A stretch of 64,000 nt of DNA from Pannonibacter carbonis. Lineage in GTDB: Bacteria > Pseudomonadota > Alphaproteobacteria > Rhizobiales > Stappiaceae. Each line of letters begins with the position of its first letter. Positions within the stretch are counted from its first letter, which is position 1. A program made the position numbers and the translations under genes. Shown here piece by piece: positions 1 through 13,441 of the stretch. The notes under the pieces were generated by a model that saw nothing but the letters and a program-made list of their open reading frames with translations, made no database searches and was not told the origin of the DNA. The stretch covers positions 324,182 through 388,181 of the forward strand of contig NZ_PUDR01000001.1 in the NCBI RefSeq assembly GCF_003012935.1, read 5' to 3'.

Positions 1-22
1 CCCCATCCTTTGCACGGATAAA

Positions 23-826
23 TCAGGCCGTGCCCCTGTCGAGCCCGCAGAATACACCGGCGGAAAGCAGAACCGATAGCCCTTGCGGAAAATCGAAATC
101 TGGATCTGCAACGAAAGCCAGTTCTGCTGCTTCGCCAAGGGCTTGCCCTGCAAGCAGGGCTTTGGCGAGCGCAGCCGTTCCAGCCGGAAGTACCCTGAAC
201 ATCACGTCGATGTCCGGACGCGAGAAAAGCACGGTCTGGCTTTCCAAAAGATCAATAGGGACAGAGACTTCCGGCTCGAACCGGTTCGCGACAACGAGAT
301 CGAAGACCGGAAAACCCGATGCCAGCAGGCGGGCTGCCGGATGCGCGCGGAAACGCACGTCGCCCAGGACCTCCGGCGCAACGACCGCCAACTCTGCCGG
401 GTCAAGTGGCACGGCATCTGCCGCGTGATAGCTCTCCAGCCAGGCCCATTCGAACCGGGCCACATCGGCAAGATAAGGGTAGGCTGCAAGGGGAGCAAAA
501 CCAGCGACAAAATCCGACAAATCACCGCCATAGCGCGACAAGATCGGAGACTTTGGCGGATGCGCGGACATAAACAGCCGAGCCAGCGCGGAAAAATACT
601 CATCGCCCAGCAAAGCGGCCACAGCCGGGTAGGTCGCCTTCAGACTTTCGGCAAGACTGACGACCACGTTGTTGCGGTAGACGGCAAAGCGCTTGCCGGC
701 AGGACGGCCGCCCGGACCAACCACGCCAGCCGGCACCGGAAGGTCCGGAGCGAACAGGGCAGCGGCAAAGTCATCGCGTCCCGGGACGGGTCCGGGTGGC
801 CAGGGCCGACCGTCAGCCGAGGGCAC
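23..826 (-). CDS. bufC: BufC/HvfC-type protein (DUF2063), bufferin maturation partner
   Basis: 267-residue DUF2063 protein; the family is annotated as a putative DNA-binding domain but acts as the partner of the DUF692 enzyme in bufferin and related RiPP maturation. The N-terminal half carries the family signature [17 protein letters not shown] (about 46-62), followed by [14 protein letters not shown] and the [12 protein letters not shown] segment. The GTG start at 826 overlaps bufB by 14 nt and has a GGGAG ribosome site eight bases upstream, so translational coupling is likely. The gene is last of the three visible bufferin genes. A possible ATG for the next gene (commonly a DoxX-type bufD) lies at 6-4 on the same strand, but only two codons are in the window, so it is not called. 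Family assignment is strong; the biochemical role is by analogy. Confidence 0.85.
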   Translation of the reverse strand: MPSADGRPWPPGPVPGRDDFAAALFAPDLPVPAGVVGPGGRPAGKRFAVYRNNVVVSLAESLKATYPAVAALLGDEYFSALARLFMSAHPPKSPILSRYGGDLSDFVAGFAPLAAYPYLADVARFEWAWLESYHAADAVPLDPAELAVVAPEVLGDVRFRAHPAARLLASGFPVFDLVVANRFEPEVSVPIDLLESQTVLFSRPDIDVMFRVLPAGTAALAKALLAGQALGEAAELAFVADPDFDFPQGLSVLLSAGVFCGLDRGTA

Positions 827-1700
827 GACGGGGCTCCCGGCTGGCAGCAGCTGTCAGGATACGGTCGGCTGACCGGGCTTCGTCCAGAAGGACCGGCCAG
901 GCGGGAACGTCATTGTCCCACTCGATCAGGGTCGGCAAGGGACCAAGGCGATTGGCAACGAGTGCAAACAGCCGCCAGACCTCCTGGTCGACGGCCCGGT
1001 CATGCGCGTCGATCAGCAGCGGCAGGCCGTCATCGTCGATGTCAGGCGCATGGCCGCCGAGATGGATCTCGCGCACTTGCTCGAGTGGAAACTCGGCGAG
1101 ATAGGTCTCGGCCGACCAGCCGTGGTTGGTGGCGGAGACGTGAACATTGTTGACGTCCAGCAGCAGGCCGCAACCCGTGCGACGAACGATCTCACGCAGG
1201 AAATCGGTTTCCGACAGCGTGCTTTCGGCAAAGGCGACATAGGTGGAAGGATTTTCCAGCAGCATCTGCCGGCCCATCACCTCCTGGACCTCGTCGATAT
1301 GGGCACTGACGAGAGCCAGCGTCGCCTCGGTATAAGGCACGGGAAGCAAGTCGTTGTAATAGGTGATGTCGTGGGTCGACCAGGCCAGATGCTCGGAGAA
1401 GAGGCCCGGCTCATAGCGATCGGCAACCTTGCGCAGGCGCGCCAGATGATCCCGGTCCAGCGGCCCTGCCCCACCGATAGATAGGCCAACCCCGTGCAGC
1501 GACAGGGGATAGTCGCGGCGGATCGCCTCGAGATGCCGATGCGGCGCCCCGCCTGCCTCCATATAATTCTCGGCATGAACCTCGAAGAAGCCAACATCTG
1601 GACGGCTGCCGAGGATGTCCGGCACATGCTCGCCTTTGAGCCCGACACCGGCCCGGGCCGGCAGGGCGGCAGCGATGCGCAGGTCGGTCGTGAGGGTCAT
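813..1700 (-). CDS. bufB: BufB, DUF692 multinuclear iron oxygenase modifying the bufferin peptide
   Basis: 295-residue DUF692 (MbnB/TglH/BufB) TIM-barrel protein. In this family a di- or tri-iron centre oxidises cysteines of a precursor peptide, forming thiooxazole-type heterocycles in bufferins. Visible metal-site blocks are FEVHAENY near the N-terminus, [51 protein letters not shown] and LIDAHDRAV, and the C-terminal LIEWDND is also typical. I chose the ATG at 1700 because homologues begin close to this point; an open frame continues upstream into the bufA-bufB spacer but reads as non-coding. It lies 99 nt downstream of bufA, separated by a hairpin, and overlaps bufC. The conserved order bufA-bufB-bufC supports the assignment. 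Confidence 0.9.
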   Translation of the reverse strand: MTLTTDLRIAAALPARAGVGLKGEHVPDILGSRPDVGFFEVHAENYMEAGGAPHRHLEAIRRDYPLSLHGVGLSIGGAGPLDRDHLARLRKVADRYEPGLFSEHLAWSTHDITYYNDLLPVPYTEATLALVSAHIDEVQEVMGRQMLLENPSTYVAFAESTLSETDFLREIVRRTGCGLLLDVNNVHVSATNHGWSAETYLAEFPLEQVREIHLGGHAPDIDDDGLPLLIDAHDRAVDQEVWRLFALVANRLGPLPTLIEWDNDVPAWPVLLDEARSADRILTAAASREPRRALG

Positions 1701-1757
1701 GACTGGGGTCCCGAGGTCGCGGCAGATAAAGCAGATAAAAAAGACAGTATCAAAGGA

Positions 1758-1787
1758 TGGCTGCCCGGACCAATGCCCAGGCAGCCA
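1758..1787 (-). promoter_or_regulatory. Hairpin between bufA and bufB (candidate attenuator)
   Basis: Perfect 8-bp inverted repeat, TGGCTGCC (1758-1765) against GGCAGCCA (1780-1787), with a 14-nt loop. It sits 13 nt after the bufA stop on the coding strand. The T-run that follows is displaced by about 13 nt, so it is not a canonical intrinsic terminator. Partial termination or 3'-end protection of the precursor-peptide message is the likely effect; that is inference. Confidence 0.5.
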
Positions 1788-1799
1788 CAGGATCACATA

Positions 1800-2096
1800 T
1801 CAGGACTTCGGCAGGTCGCGCTCAAGCGGCTCCAGCGAGCCGACGCGGCCATCCGGCAGGCTCATGGACACGCAGGTGCCTTTCGGGACGAGGGTCCAGG
1901 CATTGCCCTGGTAATCAACGGTCGAGGAACCGGCGCAAGTCGTGCCCGGGCCAGCCTTGCAATCATTCTTGCCGGCCATCGAAACGCCGTAGCACTTTTC
2001 TTTCGCATCCTGCGCAACGGCAGCGGTGGTGAGGCCCGAAACGGCAGTTGCAACGGCGCCAGCGACGAAGGCGGCGGAAAGGATCATCTTGCTCAT
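1800..2096 (-). CDS. bufA1: Bufferin precursor peptide BufA1 (DUF2282), copper-buffering RiPP
   Basis: 98-residue exported peptide of the DUF2282/BufA1 family. It starts with a Sec-type signal ([19 protein letters not shown]... ending TTAAVAQ, about residues 1-29). The mature part has the family pattern of four cysteines: EKCYGV, KNDC, TTCAG and KGTC. In characterised bufferins the central cysteines are converted to thiooxazoles and the product binds copper in the periplasm. The ATG at 2096 is preceded by GGGAG at a good distance; a longer frame upstream adds 25 residues that do not look like a signal sequence. It is first in the operon with bufB and bufC. No convincing ECF-type promoter was recognised upstream by eye. 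Confidence 0.93.
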   Translation of the reverse strand: MSKMILSAAFVAGAVATAVSGLTTAAVAQDAKEKCYGVSMAGKNDCKAGPGTTCAGSSTVDYQGNAWTLVPKGTCVSMSLPDGRVGSLEPLERDLPKS

Positions 2097-2751
2097 GTAA
2101 ATCTCCCAGAAAGGATCTGCGGGGCAGGCGGTCTGTCCGTCTGGCGCAACAGGAGATTGCCCAGACTGCACTTCAACAGGAAATCAAAGGCCTGTGACAA
2201 ACTGACCACGCCGGCCCAACACTAATTGAACGGGAAGTGTGAAATTTTCTTTCCCCACAAGCGGAAAAGTGAAGTGAAAAATCAAAATCAGAGCAAGGCG
2301 CGAAACAAACAGGATTTTACCCTTCAGAAACGGTCTTGCTCCCCCGTTTGAAATCTGGCATGTTCGCCCGGCCTAGAATTAGGGCAGCAATGCTGTCCCT
2401 TTTGACGGCAAATGGAAAACCTGACAAGCCATGGGCGAACCGTGGCAAGGCGCTGAACGACCGGATCGGTACCACCGGCCAGCGCAGGCAAGACAGGGGC
2501 CCCGACGGACTGGTCCACACCGGGCGCGCGCCGCATGGCCGCACCAGGGCAGACCCGCCGGATCCAAGCCTGGCGGCAATTCCGCCGGACGCGTGACGAT
2601 TCGCTTTCGACGAGCGAAGCGTTAAATTAAGACAGAGCCGCGGCAGAGGCTGAGGGAGGTGTCGCTTGCGCCTGGTCCAGGGTGGACGGACGCGCTTGCG
2701 CTTGATCCTGAAAGTCACGCGGCACCACTGCGATCACAGTGAGGACGCATA
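2097..2751. other. Divergent intergenic region between bufA1 and gltB
   Basis: About 655 bases without a credible gene. Short open frames on both strands have proline/arginine-rich translations typical of GC-rich noise and no homologous motif. The bufA side (2180-2300) is AT-richer and probably holds the minus-strand promoter. The gltB side ends with two spaced 16-bp direct repeats and a GAGGA ribosome site at about 2741-2745 ahead of the gltB ATG. I could not assign promoter boxes with confidence. Confidence 0.5.
2663..2708 (+). repeat. Two 16-bp direct repeats spaced 30 bp upstream of gltB
   Basis: CGCTTGCGCCTGGTCC (2663-2678) and CGCTTGCGCTTGATCC (2693-2708) match at 14 of 16 positions. 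Their starts are exactly 30 bp apart, close to three helical turns, so a dimeric regulator could bind both on one face. They lie 44-89 bases before the gltB start. Candidate operator or leader element; no regulator is assigned. Confidence 0.4.
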
Positions 2752-7488
<4,737 letters not shown>

Positions 7489-7499
7489 GCCGCCCCTCC

Positions 7500-7572
7500 C
7501 CCGCCCCTCCGGCAAGCCGGCGGGGCGGGTGCCAACGCCAAGCCGCCGCCTCCCGTTGATGGTCGAGGCGGC
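7500..7572 (+). promoter_or_regulatory. Two consecutive hairpins in the gltB-gltD spacer
   Basis: First hairpin: CCCGCCCC (7500-7507) pairs with GGGGCGGG (7522-7529) and encloses CCGG-CAAG-CCGG. Second: GCCGCCT (7545-7551) pairs with AGGCGGC (7566-7572). Neither is followed by a T-run. They lie between two genes whose products assemble with similar stoichiometry, so mRNA processing or stabilisation is as likely as attenuation. Confidence 0.5.
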
Positions 7573-7605
7573 CCGTCACAGACAGGATTTTTCAAGGAGG
7601 TTACC

Positions 7606-9036
7606 TTGGGCAAGGTTACCGGATTTCTCGAGATCGACCGGCAGGACCAGAAGTATCAGCCGGCTTCCGACCGCATTCGCCACTTCCGCGAGTTCACGCT
7701 GCCGCTGAACGAAGGGGACGTGGAACGCCAGGCCGCGCGCTGCATGGACTGTGGCATTCCCTATTGCCATGGCCCCACCGGCTGCCCGGTGCACAACCAG
7801 ATTCCGGACTGGAACGACCTGGTCTACCAGGGCGACTGGGAACTGGCCGTGCGCAACCTGCATTCGACCAACAACTTCCCGGAATTCACCGGCCGCGTCT
7901 GCCCCGCCCCGTGCGAGGAAGCCTGCACGCTGAACCTGGAAGACATGCCGGTCAACATCAAGACCATCGAGCAGGCGCTGGCCGACAAGGGCTGGGCCGA
8001 AGGCTGGATCGTTCCTGAACCCTCCGCCACCAAGACCGGCCAGACCGTCGCCATCATCGGCTCGGGTCCGGCGGGCATGGCCGCAGCACAGCAGCTGGCC
8101 CGCGCCGGCCACACGGTGCATGTCTACGAGCGCGAGCCGCGCGCCGGTGGCCTGCTGCGTTACGGCATCCCGGACTTCAAGATGGAGAAGCGGCACATCG
8201 ACCGCCGCGTCACCCAGATGGAGGCCGAAGGCGTCACCTTCCACTATGGCGTCAATGTCGGCGTCACCGTGACCATGGAAGAGCTGTCCGAGCGCCATGA
8301 TGCGGTGCTGCTGGCCGCTGGCGCCGAGCGTCCGCGCGATCCGGGCATCGGCAGCATGGACCTTGAGGGCGTGCACTGGGCGATGGACTACCTGGTGCAG
8401 CAGAACCGCCGCGTTGGCGGGGAAGACGTGTCGGGTGAAGCGCCGATCTGGGCCGGTGGCAAGCATGTCGTCGTCATTGGCGGCGGCGACACGGCTTCGG
8501 ACTGCGTCGGCACCGCCTTCCGCCAGGGCGCCCTGTCGGTGACCCAGCTCGACATCCGCCCGATCCCGCCGCTGCGCGAGGACAAGCTGACCGTCTGGCC
8601 CTACTGGCCGACCAAGTTCCGCACCTCGTCGTCACAGGCCGAAGGCGCCGAGCGCGAGTTCGCAGCCGCAACGCTGGGCCTCGTGTCGGAAGAGGGCCGC
8701 GTCACCGGCGTCAAGTGCGCCCGCGTCGACGAGAAGCGCAAGCCGATCCCGGGCACGGAATTCATCCTGCGTGCCGACCTCGTGATGGCCGCCATCGGCT
8801 TTGCCGGCCCGCGTGCCGACACATTCATCGCGGAAGCCGGCGACAAGCTGGCGCTGGACCCGCGCGGCAACGTCAAGGCCAACACCGAGGACTACAAGAC
8901 CAGCATCGACAACGTCTTTGCCGCTGGTGACGTGCGCCGGGGCCAGTCGCTGGTGGTCTGGGCAATCCGCGAAGGCCGCCAGGCCGCCCGCGCCATCGAC
9001 GAGTACCTGACCGGCTCCAGCCTGCTGCCGCGTTGA
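7606..9036 (+). CDS. gltD: Glutamate synthase small subunit (NADPH dehydrogenase)
   Basis: 476-residue beta subunit that passes electrons from NADPH through FAD and Fe-S clusters to GltB. The N-terminal ferredoxin-like part has Cys46, Cys49, Cys54 and Cys60 (CMDCGIPYC...GC), and a second cysteine group CPAPCEEAC lies near residue 97. An FAD-binding [17 protein letters not shown] follows at about 150, then the NADPH-binding [11 protein letters not shown] near 290, and [18 protein letters not shown] near the C-terminus. Start is a TTG at 7606, supported by a perfect AAGGAGG at 7594-7600 with a five-base spacer; this is what decides the start. Co-transcribed with gltB and followed by a strong terminator. 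Confidence 0.97.
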   Translation: MGKVTGFLEIDRQDQKYQPASDRIRHFREFTLPLNEGDVERQAARCMDCGIPYCHGPTGCPVHNQIPDWNDLVYQGDWELAVRNLHSTNNFPEFTGRVCPAPCEEACTLNLEDMPVNIKTIEQALADKGWAEGWIVPEPSATKTGQTVAIIGSGPAGMAAAQQLARAGHTVHVYEREPRAGGLLRYGIPDFKMEKRHIDRRVTQMEAEGVTFHYGVNVGVTVTMEELSERHDAVLLAAGAERPRDPGIGSMDLEGVHWAMDYLVQQNRRVGGEDVSGEAPIWAGGKHVVVIGGGDTASDCVGTAFRQGALSVTQLDIRPIPPLREDKLTVWPYWPTKFRTSSSQAEGAEREFAAATLGLVSEEGRVTGVKCARVDEKRKPIPGTEFILRADLVMAAIGFAGPRADTFIAEAGDKLALDPRGNVKANTEDYKTSIDNVFAAGDVRRGQSLVVWAIREGRQAARAIDEYLTGSSLLPR

Positions 9037-9059
9037 GGCGCTGCGACAGTGAAATCATG

Positions 9060-9085
9060 AGGGCGGCCATTGGCCGCCCTTTTTT
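9060..9085 (+). terminator. Rho-independent terminator of gltBD
   Basis: AGGGCGGCC (9060-9068), loop ATT, GGCCGCCCT (9072-9080), then a run of T to 9085. The 9-bp stem is perfect and GC-rich with an immediate T-tract, 24 nt after the gltD stop. It separates gltD from the convergent DUF459 gene. Confidence 0.93.
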
Positions 9086-9162
9086 GTCGCTCACCGAAGG
9101 CGCAGTTTCGAAACGGGTCACGCCGGGCGAGCATCGCGAAAGCCGGGGGTGACACTGCTGGA

Positions 9163-10338
9163 TCAGCGCGTTTCCAGCCGGGTGTCGTCGACGCGGCCGG
9201 GGACGGAGGGAGGCGCTTCGCCAAGGATGAAGAAGCGTTGTGCGGCCTGGACCGAGACCGGGGGTTCGGGGGCGAACTCATCGATCACCTCGGGTCCTCC
9301 CGCAAGCGCATCGGCAGCTGGAACCGCCCGACCCGTCAGGACGATAAAGTCCGGGTCATCGGCAACGCCCTCAAAGGCCTGGCTACCATATCCACCGAGA
9401 ACACGACCGAGTTCCCGCTCGACGAAGAAGGCGACCTTCCGGTAGCCGGCCCAGGTGAAGCCGATTCCGTCATTGGCACGCAGGCGGCGGCGCTGGCCCG
9501 CAACATCCGGACCGAAAACCGCATAAGCCTCGTTGTCGTCCAGAAAAACCGACCAGATGTCCACATAGGTCGAGCGCGCAGCCTCGGCCGTCAGCTTCAG
9601 GACCTCATTGACGACCTGAAAGCCCTGGTTGAGGTCAGCGGCTTCGACGGGCGGCAAGCTTACCACCAGGAACGGCTTGCGTTCCCGGCGCACCACCTGG
9701 ATCACCGCCCCGAGCCGCTGCCGGTAAGTCTCGCGCCAGGCTGGCGTACCGAACGCTGAACCGGCAATGCCCGCCTCCCCGCTGGTCGGCTCGACCGGAG
9801 CAGAGCCGACCTCGACATCGCTGGACCCCAGCATCATCACCACGGCACGGACATTGCCTCCGGCGATCCGGGCAGCGACCTTGTCTGCCCAGGCAACGGG
9901 AGGCGTGCCGAGTAATCCTGCCTTGGGTTCGACCAGCCTCTCGACGCGGACCGATGGCTTCTGCGCGAGGATAAAGGCCATTCCCTCGGCCAGGCCTTCT
10001 GCCATGCCGTCGCCGACAATGAGGATAATGCCAGCATCATCGTCCTTGGGGGCGGCCGTGAAAGCCGGAGGCCCGCTGGGCTGGCGCGCCGGGCGGACAG
10101 CGGCGGGAGGCTTCTCCTTCACCGGCCGCTCACGCTCGGTCACCCCAAAGAGCCGCAGCAGGGGACCGAAGGGATTGAACCCGTCAGCAGAAGGTGGCGG
10201 CGTGATCGGCCCGTTCTGGGCGAAAGCCGATGTGCCCCAAGGTCCGCCCGAAAGGGCGAGCCCGAGGCACAGCAAGATCATCGTCAAGAAACCCAGGCTG
10301 CGCGGCACGGCGGTAGCCTCCATCTGTGCAAGCCGCAC
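9163..10338 (-). CDS. DUF459 SGNH-fold protein lacking catalytic Ser, Asn and His
   Basis: 391-residue secreted or anchored protein of the DUF459 family, an SGNH-hydrolase-like fold usually near cell-envelope genes. N-terminal signal segment (about 14-41, ending AFA-Q), then a proline-rich linker to about residue 95 and the fold from about 103. The family normally reads GDS(L/M)A in block I; here it is [11 protein letters not shown] with Gly111 in place of Ser. Block III reads LGSSD rather than GxND (Ser173), and block V reads DGIGFTWAG rather than DGIHFT (Gly293). All three catalytic positions are therefore changed, implying a non-catalytic binding or scaffold role. Start is GTG 10338 or ATG 10323; no clear ribosome site decides. 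The transglycosylase gene lies 30 bp upstream on the same strand, suggesting a cell-wall function. Confidence 0.8.
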   Translation of the reverse strand: MRLAQMEATAVPRSLGFLTMILLCLGLALSGGPWGTSAFAQNGPITPPPSADGFNPFGPLLRLFGVTERERPVKEKPPAAVRPARQPSGPPAFTAAPKDDDAGIILIVGDGMAEGLAEGMAFILAQKPSVRVERLVEPKAGLLGTPPVAWADKVAARIAGGNVRAVVMMLGSSDVEVGSAPVEPTSGEAGIAGSAFGTPAWRETYRQRLGAVIQVVRRERKPFLVVSLPPVEAADLNQGFQVVNEVLKLTAEAARSTYVDIWSVFLDDNEAYAVFGPDVAGQRRRLRANDGIGFTWAGYRKVAFFVERELGRVLGGYGSQAFEGVADDPDFIVLTGRAVPAADALAGGPEVIDEFAPEPPVSVQAAQRFFILGEAPPSVPGRVDDTRLETR

Positions 10339-10368
10339 TATAGGCCGAAGCGCGCCGCGCCGAAAGGC

Positions 10369-11643
10369 TCAGCCGCCACGCTGCATCTGGGCCAGCAGGG
10401 TCACCGAGGCGTAGCCGTCCGGGATCATGCCACGCGACTTCTGGAACGCACGGATCGCCTTGCGGGTCGCCGGGCCGGCCAGTCCGTCCGGATTGCCGAC
10501 ACTGAACCCCTTGCGGTTAAGCGCCGCCTGGAGCTGCATCGTCTGTTCCTTGTTGAGCGGCAGCTGGTCCCGCTTCCAGTCGCCGACCAACGCGTCACCG
10601 CCCCGGATCCGGTCAGCCAGATGACCAACGGCCAACGCATAGGCGGTGGCGTTATTGTACCGCTTGATGACGAAGAAATTGCGCAGCATCAGAAAGCCCG
10701 GTCCAGCCGCACCGGCCGGCAACACCAGCACCGCCTTGTCGTCGGGACGTGGAAAGTCCCTGCCATTGGCACGAACCACACCAAGACGGGTCCATTCGGC
10801 CATGGTCTTGGTGGTGCTGTCATCGGCAAGAGAATAGTCAAAGCCGCGCGGCAGACGGATCTCATAGCCCCAGGTCTTGCCGGTCTGCCAGCCATGCTCC
10901 TTGAGATAGTTGGCCGTAGAGGCAAGAGCATCAGGAATGCTGGTCCAGATATCGCGCTTGCCATCGCCGTTGTAGTCGGCGGCATAGCGTTTCCAGCTGG
11001 TCGGCATGAACTGGGTGTGGCCCATCGCGCCCGCCCAGGAGCCGATCATCTGCTCATGGCGGACATGCCCGGCCTGCACGATGGCCAACGCGGTGATCAA
11101 CTCACCCTTCCAGAAATCCTGTCGGCGCGGCGCGCCATAGGCAAGCGTTGCCAGCGCACGGATCACATTGTGCTTGCCCATGAAGCCGCCGTAATTCGTC
11201 TCCATGCCCCAGACAGCCAGAACGGCGGCCCGGTCGACACCATAGCGCGCCTCAATCTCCCGCAGGACGGCGCCATGCTCCTGCAGCATCCGCCGGCCAG
11301 TCTCGATCCGGCTTTCGGACACGGCGCTGCCGAGATAGTCCCAGACCGGCTTGACGAATTCGGACTGAGCCGACATCAGGCGGACTGTGTCGGGATCAGG
11401 CGTCATGTCGGTGAAGACGGCATTGTAGGTATCGGGCGAAATGCCGGCAGCCCGCGCTTCCGGCCACATGTTGCGAATAAAGGCATCAAAGCGCGCATCC
11501 GCCTGCGCTGCCCCTGACCACACTGTCGCCGCCAGCGACAGAACCAGCGGCAGGGCCAGGGATAGGGCGCGGGCAGAAGCCACCCGCAAAGAGCGGCCAC
11601 ACGGCCGGGACAAGTCTTTTCCGGTCAAACCGATCTTCGTCAT
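10369..11643 (-). CDS. MltB-family lytic murein transglycosylase with C-terminal peptidoglycan-binding domain
   Basis: 424 residues. The enzyme cleaves the MurNAc-GlcNAc glycan bond of peptidoglycan to form 1,6-anhydro ends. After a signal segment (about 20-49) comes the SLT_2/MltB domain (roughly 50-350). Its catalytic glutamate is Glu148 in AVWGMETNYG, and HTQFMPTSWKRYAADYNGDGKRDIW and DALASTANYLKEHGW are family hallmarks. The last 60 residues form a PG_binding_1 domain (LQAALNRKGFSVG...AIRAFQKSRG). The ATG at 11643 follows GAGGAGG at good spacing; the open frame upstream is not used. It contains alanine after the signal (AQA-DARF) rather than a lipobox cysteine, so it is periplasmic and soluble, not a lipoprotein like E. 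coli MltB. Probably co-transcribed with the DUF459 gene. Confidence 0.93.
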   Translation of the reverse strand: MTKIGLTGKDLSRPCGRSLRVASARALSLALPLVLSLAATVWSGAAQADARFDAFIRNMWPEARAAGISPDTYNAVFTDMTPDPDTVRLMSAQSEFVKPVWDYLGSAVSESRIETGRRMLQEHGAVLREIEARYGVDRAAVLAVWGMETNYGGFMGKHNVIRALATLAYGAPRRQDFWKGELITALAIVQAGHVRHEQMIGSWAGAMGHTQFMPTSWKRYAADYNGDGKRDIWTSIPDALASTANYLKEHGWQTGKTWGYEIRLPRGFDYSLADDSTTKTMAEWTRLGVVRANGRDFPRPDDKAVLVLPAGAAGPGFLMLRNFFVIKRYNNATAYALAVGHLADRIRGGDALVGDWKRDQLPLNKEQTMQLQAALNRKGFSVGNPDGLAGPATRKAIRAFQKSRGMIPDGYASVTLLAQMQRGG

Positions 11644-11710
11644 CAAGGCCTCCTCAAGCCTGGAATGCCCCCGCACTCATATTGAACCATCCAGATAGCC
11701 CGCATGTGTC

Positions 11711-13198
11711 TCACCGACGAATGCGGACGCCGGCCTGGATCCGGCTTTCGTTGTAATTCGCACCGGCCTGACTGCTGTCAAAGGCCCGGAAGGTATAGTT
11801 GCCTGTCAGGGCAACATTGCGGGTGACAGCATATGTGAGCCCCGCCAGCGCGCTGGTCGTGCGCTCTTCGATGTTGACGCCCTCATAGCGCCGGATCTGA
11901 TAGCCAACACCGGTTTGACCGACAAACCGGTCAGAGAAGGCATGGGCAATGCGCAAGTCGCCCGAATACAGGATCGAGCCCGCTGCTGTTGGCAAGTAGG
12001 ACGGGGCAAAGGTGGTTCCAACGCCCGCCGTCACGGTCGTCAGGCGCGAAGGTGACCAGACCAGCGAGGCATCGACAACCAGCCCGGACAGATCGTCAAG
12101 ACGGTTGGTGTCGAGCTTCTCCACCCGCCAGCCGGCTCCGATCTCGCCCGCCAGCTTCGGCCCAGCCGCGATGGTCGTGCCGGCGCGAAGCTGGTAACCG
12201 GTGGCGTCGCGTTTCACGCAGGCGGCATTGCAGGTGCTGTCAAAGGCCCGGCGCAGCACGGTTGCCTCGACAAAGGGCTGCAAGGTCGCCCCTGTCAGGG
12301 CATCTGCGCGTACCGTTGCAGACAGCAGCGTGTTGTTTCGATTGTTGGCATCGGCCGTCGTTTCCAGCGTATAGGCGGTGCGCTCGATATCGCCGCGCAA
12401 GGTGAGGCCGACAAGACCGGCGGCATGCGTTACCCTCAAGGATCCGGTGATACCGTAGACATCACCCTCGCCAGAGGGGTTTTCCGCCGTTGACTGGGTC
12501 TCGCGCGAATAGGTTACACTGGCACTGGTGTTGACCTCGGTCGTGTCGCTGAGATCAAGGCGCAGTGCAGTCGATCCGGTCAGCGAGGGTTCTGTTTGCA
12601 ACTTGCTGCCCGGGAAGGCAGCATAGCTGCCGCGCAGCGACAGCGACAGTTCGTGGCGTGACCAGTTCGAGGTCGCCGACAGGTCGGGTGCGATGGTGTA
12701 GAGCGAGTTGCCACGTCCGGAAGAAGAGCCGGCCGCATTGGTCGACCAGCCACCGCTGACGGTCAGCTGCGGGATGATGGTGAAGGTGCCGATACGCAGT
12801 CCAGTTGCGGCATCGTAGGTGGTGTCGCCGGCGAAAACGTCATTGGCCAGAGCTCCGCCGCTGCCGCCCAGAGCCGGGGTCCGGCGCACGGCAGAGAGCC
12901 TGTCGGCAAACGGACGGACACTGTCCTGCCGCCCGCCGCTGACAAGACCGGATGAGCCTCGCTCGGCCGTGGCGCTGAGACGACCGTTCGGCTGTGTGCC
13001 GATGGAGCCTGTGGTCTCCGGCGCTTCAGAGCCAAGCCTGCCCAGATCAGACGGCGTCCCGGATGCCGACAGGCTATCAAGGGAGCCGTTGTCATCACTC
13101 GCAGAACCTCGGAGGCCAGCCCCATCCGCTTGCTGCGCCACAGCCGGCACAACGCCAGCCACGGCAAGCAGGAACAGGACGGACATTCTGCGAAACAT
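11711..13198 (-). CDS. Outer-membrane beta-barrel protein (BBP2_2-like)
   Basis: 495-residue exported protein. Signal sequence MFRRMSVLFLLAVAGVVPAVAQ is followed by about 110 residues of Ser/Gly-rich, low-complexity sequence, then a long array of alternating polar/aromatic strands from about residue 140 to the end. Typical strands are FTIIPQLTVSGGW, ATSNWSRHELSLSLRGSY and NVALTGNYTFRAFD, ending in the GVRIRR C-terminus. This matches the putative beta-barrel porin 2 family, often found near capsule or exopolysaccharide export genes. The ATG at 13198 starts a clean signal peptide; an upstream frame is ignored. The neighbour kdsD (divergent) makes a Kdo precursor, which fits an envelope theme. 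Substrate is unknown and the sub-family call is by pattern. Confidence 0.75.
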   Translation of the reverse strand: MFRRMSVLFLLAVAGVVPAVAQQADGAGLRGSASDDNGSLDSLSASGTPSDLGRLGSEAPETTGSIGTQPNGRLSATAERGSSGLVSGGRQDSVRPFADRLSAVRRTPALGGSGGALANDVFAGDTTYDAATGLRIGTFTIIPQLTVSGGWSTNAAGSSSGRGNSLYTIAPDLSATSNWSRHELSLSLRGSYAAFPGSKLQTEPSLTGSTALRLDLSDTTEVNTSASVTYSRETQSTAENPSGEGDVYGITGSLRVTHAAGLVGLTLRGDIERTAYTLETTADANNRNNTLLSATVRADALTGATLQPFVEATVLRRAFDSTCNAACVKRDATGYQLRAGTTIAAGPKLAGEIGAGWRVEKLDTNRLDDLSGLVVDASLVWSPSRLTTVTAGVGTTFAPSYLPTAAGSILYSGDLRIAHAFSDRFVGQTGVGYQIRRYEGVNIEERTTSALAGLTYAVTRNVALTGNYTFRAFDSSQAGANYNESRIQAGVRIRR

Positions 13199-13441
13199 GC
13201 GGGCACCCGGACAGGAATGAATACAAATAACCCTCACATGGTGACCGAACATGGTTAATAGGCAGTTGCCAAGCATGGTTCAGGACACAGGGTGAGCCGC
13301 CCGCCTACGGAACACCGGAACGCTTCACGCCCACATCCCTTAGCCGGTTGGTGCGGCCCCTTGCCTGAAGCCTTCCGCTGGCTTAGACAACCTGGGATCA
13401 GGCGGGGGCCGGGCCAAAGAAGACCCAACGGGACAGGACAG

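Noticed and set aside
2317-2718. Possible small gene upstream of gltB on the minus strand
   Set aside because: The translation has no motif, the codon use is unlike the neighbours and the region overlaps the gltB leader.
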